Positions 29,294 through 39,628 of a stretch of DNA of 64,000 nt are shown in pieces. Position 1 is the first letter of the stretch, and each line of letters begins with the position of its first letter. The DNA comes from Diplonema japonicum (lineage: Eukaryota > Euglenozoa > Diplonemea > Diplonemida > Diplonemidae). The notes beneath the pieces are model-generated. The model was not told where the DNA came from, ran no database searches, and worked only from the letters and a program-made list of their open reading frames with translations. The stretch lies in the NCBI GenBank assembly GCA_964019335.1, contig OZ025658.1:558001-622000 (forward strand). Reading direction: 5' to 3'. Made by a program: the position numbers and the translations under genes.

Positions 29294-30267
29294 TATGAGC
29301 TCGTCCGGAAAAAAATGTCAACAAATGACCCTCCTATGCGGCAGAAAACCCCCGTTAAATTTCTAAGTAAAAAAGTAGTCCGACACCACTTTGTGTGCAA
29401 AAATGCAGTCTAAGCTTGAACACCATATAGGTCAAAATGCTCGCCGTTTGTTTTATTTTTAAAACGCACGTGCAAAAACATGTTTTTTAGAATGGTTTTT
29501 GGCAAACGATTCAATTTGGAAGTTACAAATAACCCAGACTCCATTTTTTATTTTCGTTTTTCCGTGAAAAGCGACAGGAGGAATGGACGCAGATTGAAAA
29601 TCTGTGAAACCTTACCCTTAAAGTGCCATTTTGGCCTATTTAAGGCTAAAATCCCTTTAAAATTCCTTAAAAAAGCAAACTTTTCACTTTTAAAGTATTA
29701 TGAGTGCAAAAGAAAAGGAAAAACCTCAGCAGATGGGTAGAGAATGAAAGTTTGACCCAAAGATACCAGTGCCAAAGCTATGCATGAGCAGACAAGTGTT
29801 AAGAATTGGTTTTTCTGAAAAAGGCCAAAATCCCTTAGGAACCCCTTGAAAAAGCCAAAAAATAGGGTGTAAAAAACCGGATTTTCGGGGGCTATGCGGC
29901 GCCATATATTTTTCGCTAAGTACTTTTAACAGTAACCCGACCCTGGGTTGTACCCAGGGGTCACAAGTGCGCTTGAACACCAATTTTATGCACCCTAGAT
30001 GCTGCAATTTAAGCAATAAAATTGCATTTTAAACATTTTCCGCCGTTTTGTTTACCTCTATTTTTCGCTTCCCGGGGGCAGCCGGTTGCAAAGCCTGCCA
30101 CCCTCATGGCAAAACAAGCATCGCAATTGAAAGAACGGCGTCATGTACACTATATATGTCATCTTCCTATGGTTGCATGCTGCCCTTTTTTTGTTCAAAT
30201 AATCAAAACAAGAAATTTTCGGAGGTGCCCAAAAAAGTGTTGACATTTTCGTCCGGACGAGCTCATA
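29294..30267. mobile_element. 970-bp MITE with TA-flanked inverted ends
   Basis: TGAGCTCGTCCGGA at 29296-29309 is inverted as TCCGGACGAGCTCA at 30252-30265, and similarity continues inward (AAAATGTCAACA). TA lies directly outside both ends, as for Tc1/mariner insertions. An inner direct repeat (GGCYAAAATCCCTT... near 29643 and 29822) is present. No transposase frame is visible, so it is non-autonomous. The interior contains short open frames of no coding character. Confidence 0.72.
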
Positions 30268-30415
30268 TAAAAAAAAAGTACGACTTACCAGTCTATCGTT
30301 ATTCTCTTTTCTCCTTTTTTTTCCCCTTTTTTTTTCTTCCCTCCTTCATTATTCGTCAATCTTCGTAAAACATCAAAGAGAGAAAAAAAAGAGAAAAAAG
30401 AGGGGGACGATTGGA

Positions 30416-32569
30416 ATGTCCCTGGACCCTCTTGTAGAACTCTGCAGAAAGGATGCCTACTCGGTGCTCCCACCACAACCGCTCGGGGACTATTTACAGG
30501 CAATCGTGGAGACGCTGAAAAAACAAGAAGACAGAATCGAGGCGTTGGAGGCAAAGGAGGAAAAGGCGACGATGAGGGTGGAAAGCTGCGAGGACGAGAT
30601 TCAAAAACTTATTGGGTCTGTAGATGGCATCATACACACTACAAGCAAGGACACCTCAGTGACAAGGCTCGCAAACCTCGAGGAAGGTCTGAGAGAGTTA
30701 CAGGGCACCCGTTTCGGAGACGAGTACAGCGGCGACGCGAGGCTCGTGGCGATCGAAAGAGACCTGCGTAGAGCCGTTGACCACGAAAAAACTTCGGACC
30801 CTGCTGGGGTCGTCCTTGACATGGATGTAGCAGAATTTTACAATGCTGGTGGAAAACCTGCTTTCAGAGAAGCCATTTCCGGTAAGCTAGGCATTCCCAT
30901 CACATCTGTTCAAGTCATGCAAGACCCAACCTCGACCGACGAAGGCCGGACAAAAATTGTGTTTAGAATCGTGTTTTCCTCACAGCAGCGTGAATCGGCT
31001 GAAGGTCTCTGTGCATCGTTAATGGGCAGGTTTGCGGCAGGGAGTGCTGGGGGTGTCCTTAATGCCCCGGTACGCAACCCCACCCGCCCAAACTTTGCAA
31101 TGGTGTCGCCAAAACTCTGCCTTGCAAAGACCGTCGACAGCCTCACACACGCTCTCCTTTCCACAATGAACCACCTCCGCAGATCCGAGTTTTGGCTCCA
31201 CCACGCTTCTTACTACTACACAGCACTCAAAACCTTCAAAAAAAACCGCTGGAAAGGGAAGGAACCCCACTGTGTTGCACTGTCGGTTGCAAACACGAAA
31301 GTCCTTCTCTCGAAGTACTACAGAAGGTTGTTTCGTTACATCGTGGTCTCGAAGAAACAAAAGGCTCGAACGCGCGCTTTGAAATACCTATCGATGCACA
31401 CGTCCGCAGGACTTGCTAAGGTTTACCACAAGAAGTGCTTGAACTGGCTGGCCAACGCAAAGATCTCGGTGAAGAAGGGGCAGAAGGGATCCGGGGTTGC
31501 GAATAATCTTCTTCTCGCTACTACTCGCGGGGCGAGGCTGAGGTGCTACAAGGCTTGGAAAAAATTCGCTTCGAGAAGACGGGCAAAGAGGGGTATGATC
31601 GACAACCTGGCGTTGGTTAACACAGGGGTTCTCAAAGCAAAATACTTCTCCAAACTGGCTCGGTACAAGGACCAAGGCCTCGCGTTGAAACGTCGAAACA
31701 TCGCGATTCACGCGATGTCTGTGATGAACTGCAACATCCTCCGTTCCGTGTACTACAAAAAACTTGCAAACCATGTAAAAATCATGCAAAAGCGTAGGAA
31801 AAAACGCGCGGTCCAGAACAAGTTTACCAACGAGCTGCACAGGCAATCACTGAAATCCCACGCAAAACACGCGTTTAAACAACTGTCAAACTTTTCAAGG
31901 ATCAAAAGCAAAGAACGTGAACGGGAAATGCTTTCAAAAATCACGCAAATGGTCTCCACCGATGCGAACGAAGACCGTTGCTCCGAACTGTCAAAAAAAT
32001 GCGATTCGCTAGGCACACAGGTGGACGTGAGCTTGAAGACGTTGACAAACACCAATTCTGTTTTGAACAAGCTCGTCGACAGGCTGATATCCGTTGACGA
32101 ACAATTAGATCATCTAGACAGGGAAAAGGTCAGCAGGAAAGATCTTAAAGAGCTAGGGCCTCAACAACCCCTCTCTCAGCCTACTTCCGACACCGCAGTA
32201 ACAGCTGTGACTTCTATGTCATCAGGAGGCGTTAGCAATAGAAACATTTCCCCCCCGCGAATGAACAGCGCGAGAACGTCATCCACTATAAACAGCGATC
32301 CCAAAGAAGCGGAGCAGTGGCGTTTGTTGCAGAAGGAAAAGGCCCGCTTGGCCGAGGTCACTTCGACCCCGCCAGCGACACGGTGGGACTCTTACCCCAC
32401 AGCGATCCCCTCGAACCCCCCCTCCTACACAGGGCTTCCTTCTACGGAGGACACCCTTTCCCGTGCGCGGCAGTGGCAGAAGGACCGTGCGAATTTGACC
32501 CCTTTGCGTGACTTGAACCCGAACCCTCCCAGTGACACGTCGCTTCCTCCAGGATGGAGGATCACGTGA
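30416..32569 (+). CDS. Helical-repeat coiled-coil protein, cytoskeletal type
   Basis: The 717-residue product has an N-terminal coiled coil (about 28-70), a small alpha/beta domain (about 138-205) with AFREAISGKLGIPITSVQV...TKIVFRIVF, then about six basic helical repeats of 40-55 residues (about 230-500) built on L...YYxKLxxY, and a disordered Ser/Pro-rich tail after another coiled coil. The alpha/beta module resembles one that recurs in protist repeat proteins. The architecture suggests a structural protein of the cytoskeleton or flagellum, but I cannot name a family. The repeat region is strongly basic with many Lys/Arg. Confidence 0.7.
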   Translation: MSLDPLVELCRKDAYSVLPPQPLGDYLQAIVETLKKQEDRIEALEAKEEKATMRVESCEDEIQKLIGSVDGIIHTTSKDTSVTRLANLEEGLRELQGTRFGDEYSGDARLVAIERDLRRAVDHEKTSDPAGVVLDMDVAEFYNAGGKPAFREAISGKLGIPITSVQVMQDPTSTDEGRTKIVFRIVFSSQQRESAEGLCASLMGRFAAGSAGGVLNAPVRNPTRPNFAMVSPKLCLAKTVDSLTHALLSTMNHLRRSEFWLHHASYYYTALKTFKKNRWKGKEPHCVALSVANTKVLLSKYYRRLFRYIVVSKKQKARTRALKYLSMHTSAGLAKVYHKKCLNWLANAKISVKKGQKGSGVANNLLLATTRGARLRCYKAWKKFASRRRAKRGMIDNLALVNTGVLKAKYFSKLARYKDQGLALKRRNIAIHAMSVMNCNILRSVYYKKLANHVKIMQKRRKKRAVQNKFTNELHRQSLKSHAKHAFKQLSNFSRIKSKEREREMLSKITQMVSTDANEDRCSELSKKCDSLGTQVDVSLKTLTNTNSVLNKLVDRLISVDEQLDHLDREKVSRKDLKELGPQQPLSQPTSDTAVTAVTSMSSGGVSNRNISPPRMNSARTSSTINSDPKEAEQWRLLQKEKARLAEVTSTPPATRWDSYPTAIPSNPPSYTGLPSTEDTLSRARQWQKDRANLTPLRDLNPNPPSDTSLPPGWRIT

Positions 32570-32782
32570 GAAAAGAAGGAAGAAGAAAAGCAAAGAAAAA
32601 AAAGAAAAGAAGAAGGAAAAAAGAAATGTGTTGTAAATGAGAATAAAAAAAAAAGTAGATTTTTTTTATATTTTGTTAGATTTTTGTATTTTTTGTTTCC
32701 ACTCTTGTTAACGTTCTTTTTTTTTTCTTCTGTTCCCCCGACTTTGTTACCCATTACTCTGATGACTTTAATTTTATCAGGG

Positions 32783-32810
<28 letters not shown>

Positions 32811-32816
<6 letters not shown>

Positions 32817-34391
32817 GAAAAATTACGCGTGGACACAGACAGCGATGAGGAGTGTCCTGCGGTGGAGGAAGAGGAGGAAGAGAGAAATCTGTTGGAGCTA
32901 ATCGGGCTGGGCAGCTGTGCCGGGAGAGTGATCAAGATCCAGATGGGCGGAGAGAAGATCCTGGGCCGCGCTGACTTCGACGAGAAAAAACTCAGCGGCC
33001 AGCACTGCAAGGTGGCGCTGGGAAAGGAAGGCTGCTACCTGGTAGATCTATCGAAAAACGGCACTTTTGTCAACAAAAAATCTGTGATAAAAGGCGATAA
33101 GGTGAAGCTTCACCCAGGAGACTCCATCTCGCTCACCCACCCAATCAAGGAAAAGGAAACCTCCTCTAAAAAAATCGAGTTCTTGGTGAAATACACAGAG
33201 CCGCACAAACCAACGAAACTAGAACCGCTTCTGAAAAAACAAACCTCTTTGAACACGGACGGTTTGGAGGAATCTCTCACATGCTGTATCTGCCAGGAAA
33301 TTCTGTACAAACCGGTTTCATGTTTACCATGCCTGCACAATTTTTGTTCGCCGTGTTATTCAGATTGGATTGAAATGGGTCAAGAATCAAGTGGAAACTG
33401 CCCGTTCTGCAGGACAGTGACATCTGAAGTTCGAAAAAACCACGGCTTGCAAAAGGCGGTGGACGCGCTTATCTCAACAAAACCAACTCTAAAACGCTCG
33501 GAATCGCAAATACAAGACCTTGAAAAACGAAATAAAATAACGGACGAGTCTCTACGCGTGGTGGGGGCGAAACATAAGTACGAAGAAGATGATTACGACG
33601 AACAGGACGAGGAGGAAGAAGACGATGGATTTGACAACGAAACAGACGGGTCTCTGTTCTCGCCCCAGAATCTCATCCCTGGAGGTTTCGCGTTGGGCAA
33701 TATTCAGTTCGGGTTTGGTTTCGCATCGGGCGATCAGTGCAAGGAATGCGCGACACCTGGTCCCGACGGCTTTGCCTGTGGATCCGTGAAGAACCATTTA
33801 CGGTGTACCTCGTGCAACCAAAACTTCCCAAACCGTCCCGAAAAAATTCAAAGATGCGATGTTTGCAAACGGCCGTTTTGCCACGCATATTGGTCCTGCC
33901 CCGGTCCCGGGAATGGCGGTGGGTTCTCTCTGTTAAACGCGCAGCACTTCCACAACATACCCCCTGCAACAACATTTGCTGGCAATCCATTTGAATTAAA
34001 CGTCCTCACCACGTGGATGTCGTCGCAAAACAAAACGACCGCCGATCTCTGGAAGGAGTGTCTTGAGAAGCTCGACCGTCGGGAGTGGACGCCCCATGGT
34101 ATTATTTGCAACACGCCAAATGTCAAGTCGGACAATTACTCCTGTGGGAACTGCGCTTCTAAGATTTTCGGTGGGTTGCTTTACCACCTGCGTCGGTCCA
34201 TCCCGGATTCGGAGCTGCCGGACGCTATTTCGCAACGGAGTGAGTGCTGGTATGGGTTGCAATGTAGAACACAGCACAACAAGGTTTGGAAGAGGGTGGG
34301 GAAAAAAAAAGGGAGGGGGAAAAAAAAAATACAGCCCGTCCACGCCGCCAATCTTAACCATGTTTGCCCCAACACCCGTGGTGGTGGGTGA
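32811..34391 (+). CDS. CHFR: CHFR-like FHA-RING E3 ubiquitin ligase
   Basis: After an acidic N-terminus, an FHA domain (about 30-128) shows GR (52-53), SGQH (62-65) and NGTFVN (83-88) for phosphothreonine binding. A C3HC4 RING follows (Cys158 to Cys200). A second cysteine-rich region (about 305-365) matches the CHFR cysteine-rich module, and a C-terminal PBZ-like zinc finger ends with CRTQHNK and HAANLNHVCPNTR. CHFR is a mitotic checkpoint ligase; PBZ binds poly(ADP-ribose). A 51-nt intron (34284-34334; GTTTGG...ACAG) splits the finger. It is a multiple of three and open, so retention would insert 17 Lys-rich residues. The spliced length is 509. Confidence 0.88.
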
Positions 34392-34686
34392 GTTGATTAG
34401 AAGAAAAAAAGAAGGGAAGAAGGAGAAAAAAAAAAGGCTCCGTGTGTTTCTCTCATTTGGAGGCTTTTTTTTTTTTCTTTTTTTTTTTAGTTTCTTTTCT
34501 TTCCTTTTTTTTTTATAAAATGATTTTCCCCATCTCCCCTGTCCTTATAGTACCATACCTTTCCTTTTTTTTTTTTTTTTTTTTTTTTCGCCTATCTTTC
34601 TCCCCATGTATCTCGATGGCTTTTTTTCACCCCCCCCTTTTTTTTCTTCGAAAAAAAAACCCCCTGAAACAAAGGAAGAACATGAA

Positions 34687-37600
34687 ATGCCGGCCGCCCT
34701 ATGGTACACATTAGCCATAGCCGTGGCCAGCGGAGTGGTTCCACCTGACGCCCAAGTTGTACTGTTTCGCAGCCCGCTTGGGGTTGCTGACAGACTGTTG
34801 AGGCCGCAACCCGAGGCACAAGTGGTATCGGGCAACGGTAAGCTAACACTACCAGCCGGCTCGGAGTGCGAGCTGAGGCTCCTCAAGGGTCCAGGCGTCC
34901 TGAGCGGCACCACAACAATCACAAGCCACGACAACACCACGTTCTCCTTTCAAGACGTGTCCGTAGCTGTGGTAGGTGTCTATGCAATAGAAATCACGGT
35001 AACAATCCCAGGACACCCCACCACCCTGACCACATCGGTAACCATCGATGTGACAAACCCCGTCCCAACGTCCCTCTCACTTGCGACGGACAACGGTATA
35101 TACGGATCAACGGCAACTCAATTCCTCCCACAACCGATTCTGAAGCTCACTGACCAGTCGGGTATTGTTACAAAGGATCCAGGCGGGCTTGCTTACTGTA
35201 TTATATCAACTAGTTCGCCTGTCGTCACGCTGAGCGGGCAGCGGAACCAAACGGTGATGGCTGTCGATGACGCCACATTTGCGTTCACCGATCTAAGTCT
35301 TGATGTGGTGGGCACACATACATTAATCGCAAATGTGACATTAACTTCCGGATACGAACTGTCGCATATATTTGTCGTGGTTGTGGACCAGGTGCGGCGT
35401 ATCCCGTCTAGAGCGGTGTTGGAAAACACACCGAGGGCTGCAGTGGGGAAGCTTTTCGCAACGCCCATCACTGTTCTACTGGTCGACTCTCTTCAAAACC
35501 CTGTTCCCGACGACGCCGAAGCTACGCTCACCCTAACCGCTGGCCCGCGAGGAAGCGCCATCAACGGGAAGACTACAATACGAACAGACGTCACTATGAC
35601 GAAGTTCCACTTCACTAACATAATCGCCACTGAGCAAGGCAGGTACGACGTTAAGATCCTGGTGACATTGTCCAGCGGGGTCGCTCTGACCGTTCCCATA
35701 CATTTCGATGTGATTTCCTCGGACCCTCTTCCTGCGTGTCTTTGCCAGCTGCAAGAGGCAAAGGGACGCGCGTCCGTTCCTTTAATACAACAGCCCGTCC
35801 TTGCGCTGACGAGCAAATGCACTGGGCTGTCCTGCTCCGACCTGGTCAGCTCTGACAACGCAACAATCTTTCTCCACAAGGAATCGGGGCCTTCCAACGG
35901 TGTTATCGAAGGACAGACATCCCCGCCGGTGGACTCGACAGGCCGGTTTAAATTCGAGAACCTTTTATTCACACAGCCTGGGTCGTACGAGATTACAGTA
36001 TCGACACGATTGTCCACAGGGGACTTGCTGCCCACGTTTAACACAACACTGTTTGTTGATGATGTGCCGCTTCCTACAGTATTGATGGCGGCGAGCCTCC
36101 CACGCCAGGCCGGGGTGGGGCAACCATTCGATCCCCCGTTGGAAGTAGAATTGCGGAGCATGGAAGGCATTCTTACTGGCGACCCATCGGCCGTGTTCAG
36201 CATTTACGTCATCTCGCAGTCGCTCGGTCTCATTGGAGGCGATCAGAAACCGGTGCCTGTCGACGAGGGGTACCACAGGTGGAGGTTCCCCGTTCTTTCC
36301 ATCCCGAAGATCGGGATCCACGTTGTAGCGGTGTCTGTGGCATTGTTGTCAGGCGATGTTCTGCACACATCGATTCAGGTTTTGGTGTCCGATACTCCCT
36401 TACCGCCAAGACGTGCGGTTTTAACAGAGACTGTGCCCACCTATGGGTCGAAGCTACCGTTGGCGATGACACCTGGTTGGGTACTTACCGATATGTACGG
36501 AAGGCTCGATGTGGAGGGGAATAAGAACGTCTCCGGTGTGTGTAGGTTCAGCAACCATTCAGGGCTGTTGACACCGCACGAGGACGTACCGCTGACAGAT
36601 GGAAAATGCATCACAACCGGTCTCTCCACCACAGAGCAGCTTCCCCCTAGTACGTTGGTCAACATTACCGTGCGCATACACCTTGCTGATAACTACACAG
36701 TCCTCACGGATACTGCACAGGTTGCGTCCGCTTCCTTCGGGTCCAACCGCGGCCCCAATTCTGCTCAAACCGTTATGTTCTGGCTGCTCTTAGTCCTCTT
36801 CACGTTAGTATCCTTTAGTGTCGCATTTGCCGTCTTCTCGTATCTGAAAAAGGACGATTCTTCAAAATCTGTTGATCTGCCCGACGAGCCTCTACTGCTA
36901 CACGAGGAACCCGACGTGATGCTTGAGAACCCTCTGCGGAGTTTGGAAGCACCGGAGATGAAGGAGGTCGGGGTTCAAACGGAAGTGTTGGAAGAAGAAA
37001 AAGAAGAAGACAAAAAAGAGGAAAAAGAAGAGGAGGAGGAGGAGGAGGAAGAAGAAGAGGAAGAAGAAGAAACATCCTTCTATTCACCTTCCCCCTCTCC
37101 TTTAGCTCAATTAGCTCCTTCGAAACACCATGAAGAACCCTCGCCAGCAGCACTCGTAACCGCGCTGGACAACGCGGAAAAATCATTGTCTCCTCCTGTT
37201 TCTATTCCTGTTCCTGTTCACCTTCAACGAGGCACGCCAATGATGTATGCGAACACCACCGTGGGCAGTGGTGTACCTAACTTGTTCACAACACCATCGA
37301 AGCATGCGGCCAGTCCATCGAGGTTGGGGATTTTCGATGGAGGCAGTGCGACCTCGGGCTACCGTGTAAACAGCGTGCTCGGCGCAGCCAAGAAGGAGCG
37401 TGAAACACAGCAAGTGGAGCTTGACTTTTGGAAGGATGCACTGAGCAACCTGCAATCACCTGAACCACCTCCTCTTCCTGTGCCTCCCCCTGTCGTTGCG
37501 CCTGTGTCATCGCCACCAGCCACTTCTGTGGAAAAGGAAGTCCGTGCTGCAGCCATGACACTTCTCACCGACATACTGTCCAATAAAAACAAACAAGAAG

Positions 37601-38262
37601 ATCACGAAAATAAGAACAATACTACAGCGAAGACTGTCTCTAACACGGTGTCTGAGCCACCACCACCACCGCCGCCGCCGCCGCCGCCGCAACCGGTGTT
37701 GTCACCATTGCCTCCTGTTGTGAAGCAGCTGTCAATGGAAACGAGGGTGGCGATGGGGAAATTTGCTATGCAAGCTGCAGCGGAGAGGTGGAAGGAGCAG
37801 GTTGAAGAAGAAGAAGAGGAGGAGGAGGAGGAGGAAGACCTCGATGAGGTTGGGAGCGTGAAGACAAGTAAGACGAGTATCTCAGTTGCGAGCAGTCGCC
37901 ACCACCACCAAGCACAGTTCACAGAAGCGATGGGGAAGCTGGCTGAAAAAATGGATGTTGTGGCTGAGGTGCTCACCCAGAGGCTCCCCGATCCTGCGGC
38001 GCCTGCACGTGACCCTTCGCTCTGTGATGAGCCTTCTAGCGTACACACAACACCTGCCGGGCAGCCCTTGGCCCCCATCCTGACCCCGCCCGATCCCTTC
38101 CCCATCCCTGAAGTAGTAGAACCATCGACCCAGAAGAAACCGAAGCGAAAAAAATCGAAAATTGACCCGATACCGCCCCGAACCATGCCCCCGAGTGCGT
38201 ACAGACAGAACGGCGACCCCGACCCAACAAGGAACATGCTGTACGAGCAGTTGTTGATGTGA
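34687..38262 (+). CDS. Large single-pass membrane protein with Ig-like repeats
   Basis: The 1191-residue product has a signal peptide (1-22), an ectodomain of about six ~105-residue beta-rich repeats (each ending near L...GxY/THxIxVxVTLxSG and starting with a P-L-P-x-x linker), and one transmembrane helix (about 694-717, VMFWLLLVLFTLVSFSVAFAVF). A long cytoplasmic tail has a Glu run from GAA/GAG codons, two proline-rich runs (one of GCC/CCG repeats) and a C-terminal basic patch KPKRKKSK. Several NxT/NxS sites lie in the ectodomain. The repeats resemble filamin or bacterial Ig-like folds. The layout is that of a cell-surface adhesion or receptor protein; the ligand is unknown. Confidence 0.72.
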   Translation: MPAALWYTLAIAVASGVVPPDAQVVLFRSPLGVADRLLRPQPEAQVVSGNGKLTLPAGSECELRLLKGPGVLSGTTTITSHDNTTFSFQDVSVAVVGVYAIEITVTIPGHPTTLTTSVTIDVTNPVPTSLSLATDNGIYGSTATQFLPQPILKLTDQSGIVTKDPGGLAYCIISTSSPVVTLSGQRNQTVMAVDDATFAFTDLSLDVVGTHTLIANVTLTSGYELSHIFVVVVDQVRRIPSRAVLENTPRAAVGKLFATPITVLLVDSLQNPVPDDAEATLTLTAGPRGSAINGKTTIRTDVTMTKFHFTNIIATEQGRYDVKILVTLSSGVALTVPIHFDVISSDPLPACLCQLQEAKGRASVPLIQQPVLALTSKCTGLSCSDLVSSDNATIFLHKESGPSNGVIEGQTSPPVDSTGRFKFENLLFTQPGSYEITVSTRLSTGDLLPTFNTTLFVDDVPLPTVLMAASLPRQAGVGQPFDPPLEVELRSMEGILTGDPSAVFSIYVISQSLGLIGGDQKPVPVDEGYHRWRFPVLSIPKIGIHVVAVSVALLSGDVLHTSIQVLVSDTPLPPRRAVLTETVPTYGSKLPLAMTPGWVLTDMYGRLDVEGNKNVSGVCRFSNHSGLLTPHEDVPLTDGKCITTGLSTTEQLPPSTLVNITVRIHLADNYTVLTDTAQVASASFGSNRGPNSAQTVMFWLLLVLFTLVSFSVAFAVFSYLKKDDSSKSVDLPDEPLLLHEEPDVMLENPLRSLEAPEMKEVGVQTEVLEEEKEEDKKEEKEEEEEEEEEEEEEEETSFYSPSPSPLAQLAPSKHHEEPSPAALVTALDNAEKSLSPPVSIPVPVHLQRGTPMMYANTTVGSGVPNLFTTPSKHAASPSRLGIFDGGSATSGYRVNSVLGAAKKERETQQVELDFWKDALSNLQSPEPPPLPVPPPVVAPVSSPPATSVEKEVRAAAMTLLTDILSNKNKQEDHENKNNTTAKTVSNTVSEPPPPPPPPPPPQPVLSPLPPVVKQLSMETRVAMGKFAMQAAAERWKEQVEEEEEEEEEEEDLDEVGSVKTSKTSISVASSRHHHQAQFTEAMGKLAEKMDVVAEVLTQRLPDPAAPARDPSLCDEPSSVHTTPAGQPLAPILTPPDPFPIPEVVEPSTQKKPKRKKSKIDPIPPRTMPPSAYRQNGDPDPTRNMLYEQLLM

Positions 38263-38413
38263 ACGGGAGTGGGGGAGGGAGAAGTTATTATAGTTAGTTT
38301 TTTGTTGTTTGTGTGCTATAGAAAAGTCTCAATTCACCCCCCCCCCCCCCCCCACGTTTCTTTTTTCCAATTTTCAACAACAAAAAAGGTGAATTAAAAA
38401 AAAAAAAAGAACA

Positions 38414-39628
38414 ATGACGGACCTCCCTGCACTGCACAAGGATGACAAGGCGAACCGCATGCTGAGCGCGCTGAAGGGCGCGAACAGGCACGAGACGGTG
38501 CCGATCTGGGCGATGAGGCAGGCGGGGAGGTACCTCCCAGAGTACATGAAGTTCACGGAGGGAACGGAGTTCTTCCACAACTGCCAGACGCCCGAGAGGG
38601 CGGAGGAGATCACGGTGCAGCCGGTGAGGCTCGACATCGACGCAGCCATCCTCTTCTCAGACATCCTCATCGTCCCGCAGGCCATGGGAATGATAGTCCG
38701 AATGTGCCCGGGGAAAGGCCCTCAGTTCGACGCCCCTATGAACGTGTGCGGGGACATTTCTTCCTTAATCGACGGGCTTTCCAAGACATTCTCCAAGGAA
38801 CAAATAGATAAATCCGCTGAGCTTGTTCACGCACCGTCCGAACAGATCGGTGCTACGCTCGTCGAATCTCTCGCATACACCAAAACCGCATTGAACCGTA
38901 TCAGGAAGAACCTTGACGGGAAGATCCCTCTGATCGGGTTCACCGGTGCGCCATGGACTTTGATGTGTTATATGACAGAGGGAAGTAGCAAGCCTTCTTA
39001 TGCAGGTGCGAGGAGATGGTTTTTTGAAACCCCCAACGAAGCGAAGAAATTGTTGAGGTTGATCACGAACACGTGTCTCGAGGTTTTGCTTCAGCAAATC
39101 GGTGCCGGGGCGCAGATTATCCAGCTGTTTGAAAGCCACGGTGGGGAAATTACACCGGAGTGCTTCATGGAATTCGAGCTTCCGTGCCTCGACTTCATCG
39201 CAAAGACCATCAAGAAGCTCCATCCGGAGATTCCCGTGATTCTTTTCGCACGGAACTGTCTTCACTCCCTGGAACCCATTTTCGCTTCTTCTTTTGACGC
39301 GGTTTCTATTGACTGCAACACATCTATTACGGTAGCGTGCGAGCTTGCTAAGAAGTACGGGAAGGCTGTGCAGGGGAACCTCGACCCGTGTGTGCTTTAT
39401 GCATCAGAGGAAGTGATCACCACCACCACCCACAAAATGCTTGCGGATGTTGCCGCTGTTATGGGCACCACCCCTTCGGGAGCACCTGCTTCTTACGTAG
39501 CTAACTTGGGGTATGAAAAAAAAAAAAAAAAAAAAAAAAAAAGTTGGGGAATGCTTCCCACCCACAAACCCGAGAAGTTGCAGGCTTTCATCAATGCTGT
39601 CCACAGTTTTACTCAAAAGAAAAACTAG
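38414..39628 (+). CDS. hemE: Uroporphyrinogen decarboxylase
   Basis: Two exons (38414-39510 and 39544-39628) give 393 residues. The enzyme removes four carboxylates from uroporphyrinogen III in haem synthesis. The signature WAMRQAGRYLPEY (about 32-44) is intact, as are FSDILIVPQAMGM with the catalytic Asp near 78, GFTGAPWTLMCYM, and QGNLDPCVLYA near the end. The 33-nt intron is GTATG, 27 A and G. Its removal restores ANLG-WGMLPTHKPE, the conserved C-terminal motif (usually NLGHG), so splicing is strongly favoured although the intron is in frame and would otherwise add 11 mostly lysine residues. Confidence 0.93.
   Translation: MTDLPALHKDDKANRMLSALKGANRHETVPIWAMRQAGRYLPEYMKFTEGTEFFHNCQTPERAEEITVQPVRLDIDAAILFSDILIVPQAMGMIVRMCPGKGPQFDAPMNVCGDISSLIDGLSKTFSKEQIDKSAELVHAPSEQIGATLVESLAYTKTALNRIRKNLDGKIPLIGFTGAPWTLMCYMTEGSSKPSYAGARRWFFETPNEAKKLLRLITNTCLEVLLQQIGAGAQIIQLFESHGGEITPECFMEFELPCLDFIAKTIKKLHPEIPVILFARNCLHSLEPIFASSFDAVSIDCNTSITVACELAKKYGKAVQGNLDPCVLYASEEVITTTTHKMLADVAAVMGTTPSGAPASYVANLGYEKKKKKKKKSWGMLPTHKPEKLQAFINAVHSFTQKKN

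Noticed and set aside
29480-29740. 86-residue open frame in the MITE
   Set aside because: No transposase motif (no DDE/D pattern), Phe/Lys-rich, and inside a short non-autonomous element.
39511-39543. Poly-lysine insert as part of uroporphyrinogen decarboxylase
   Set aside because: It breaks a conserved motif that is restored exactly by GT-AG removal.
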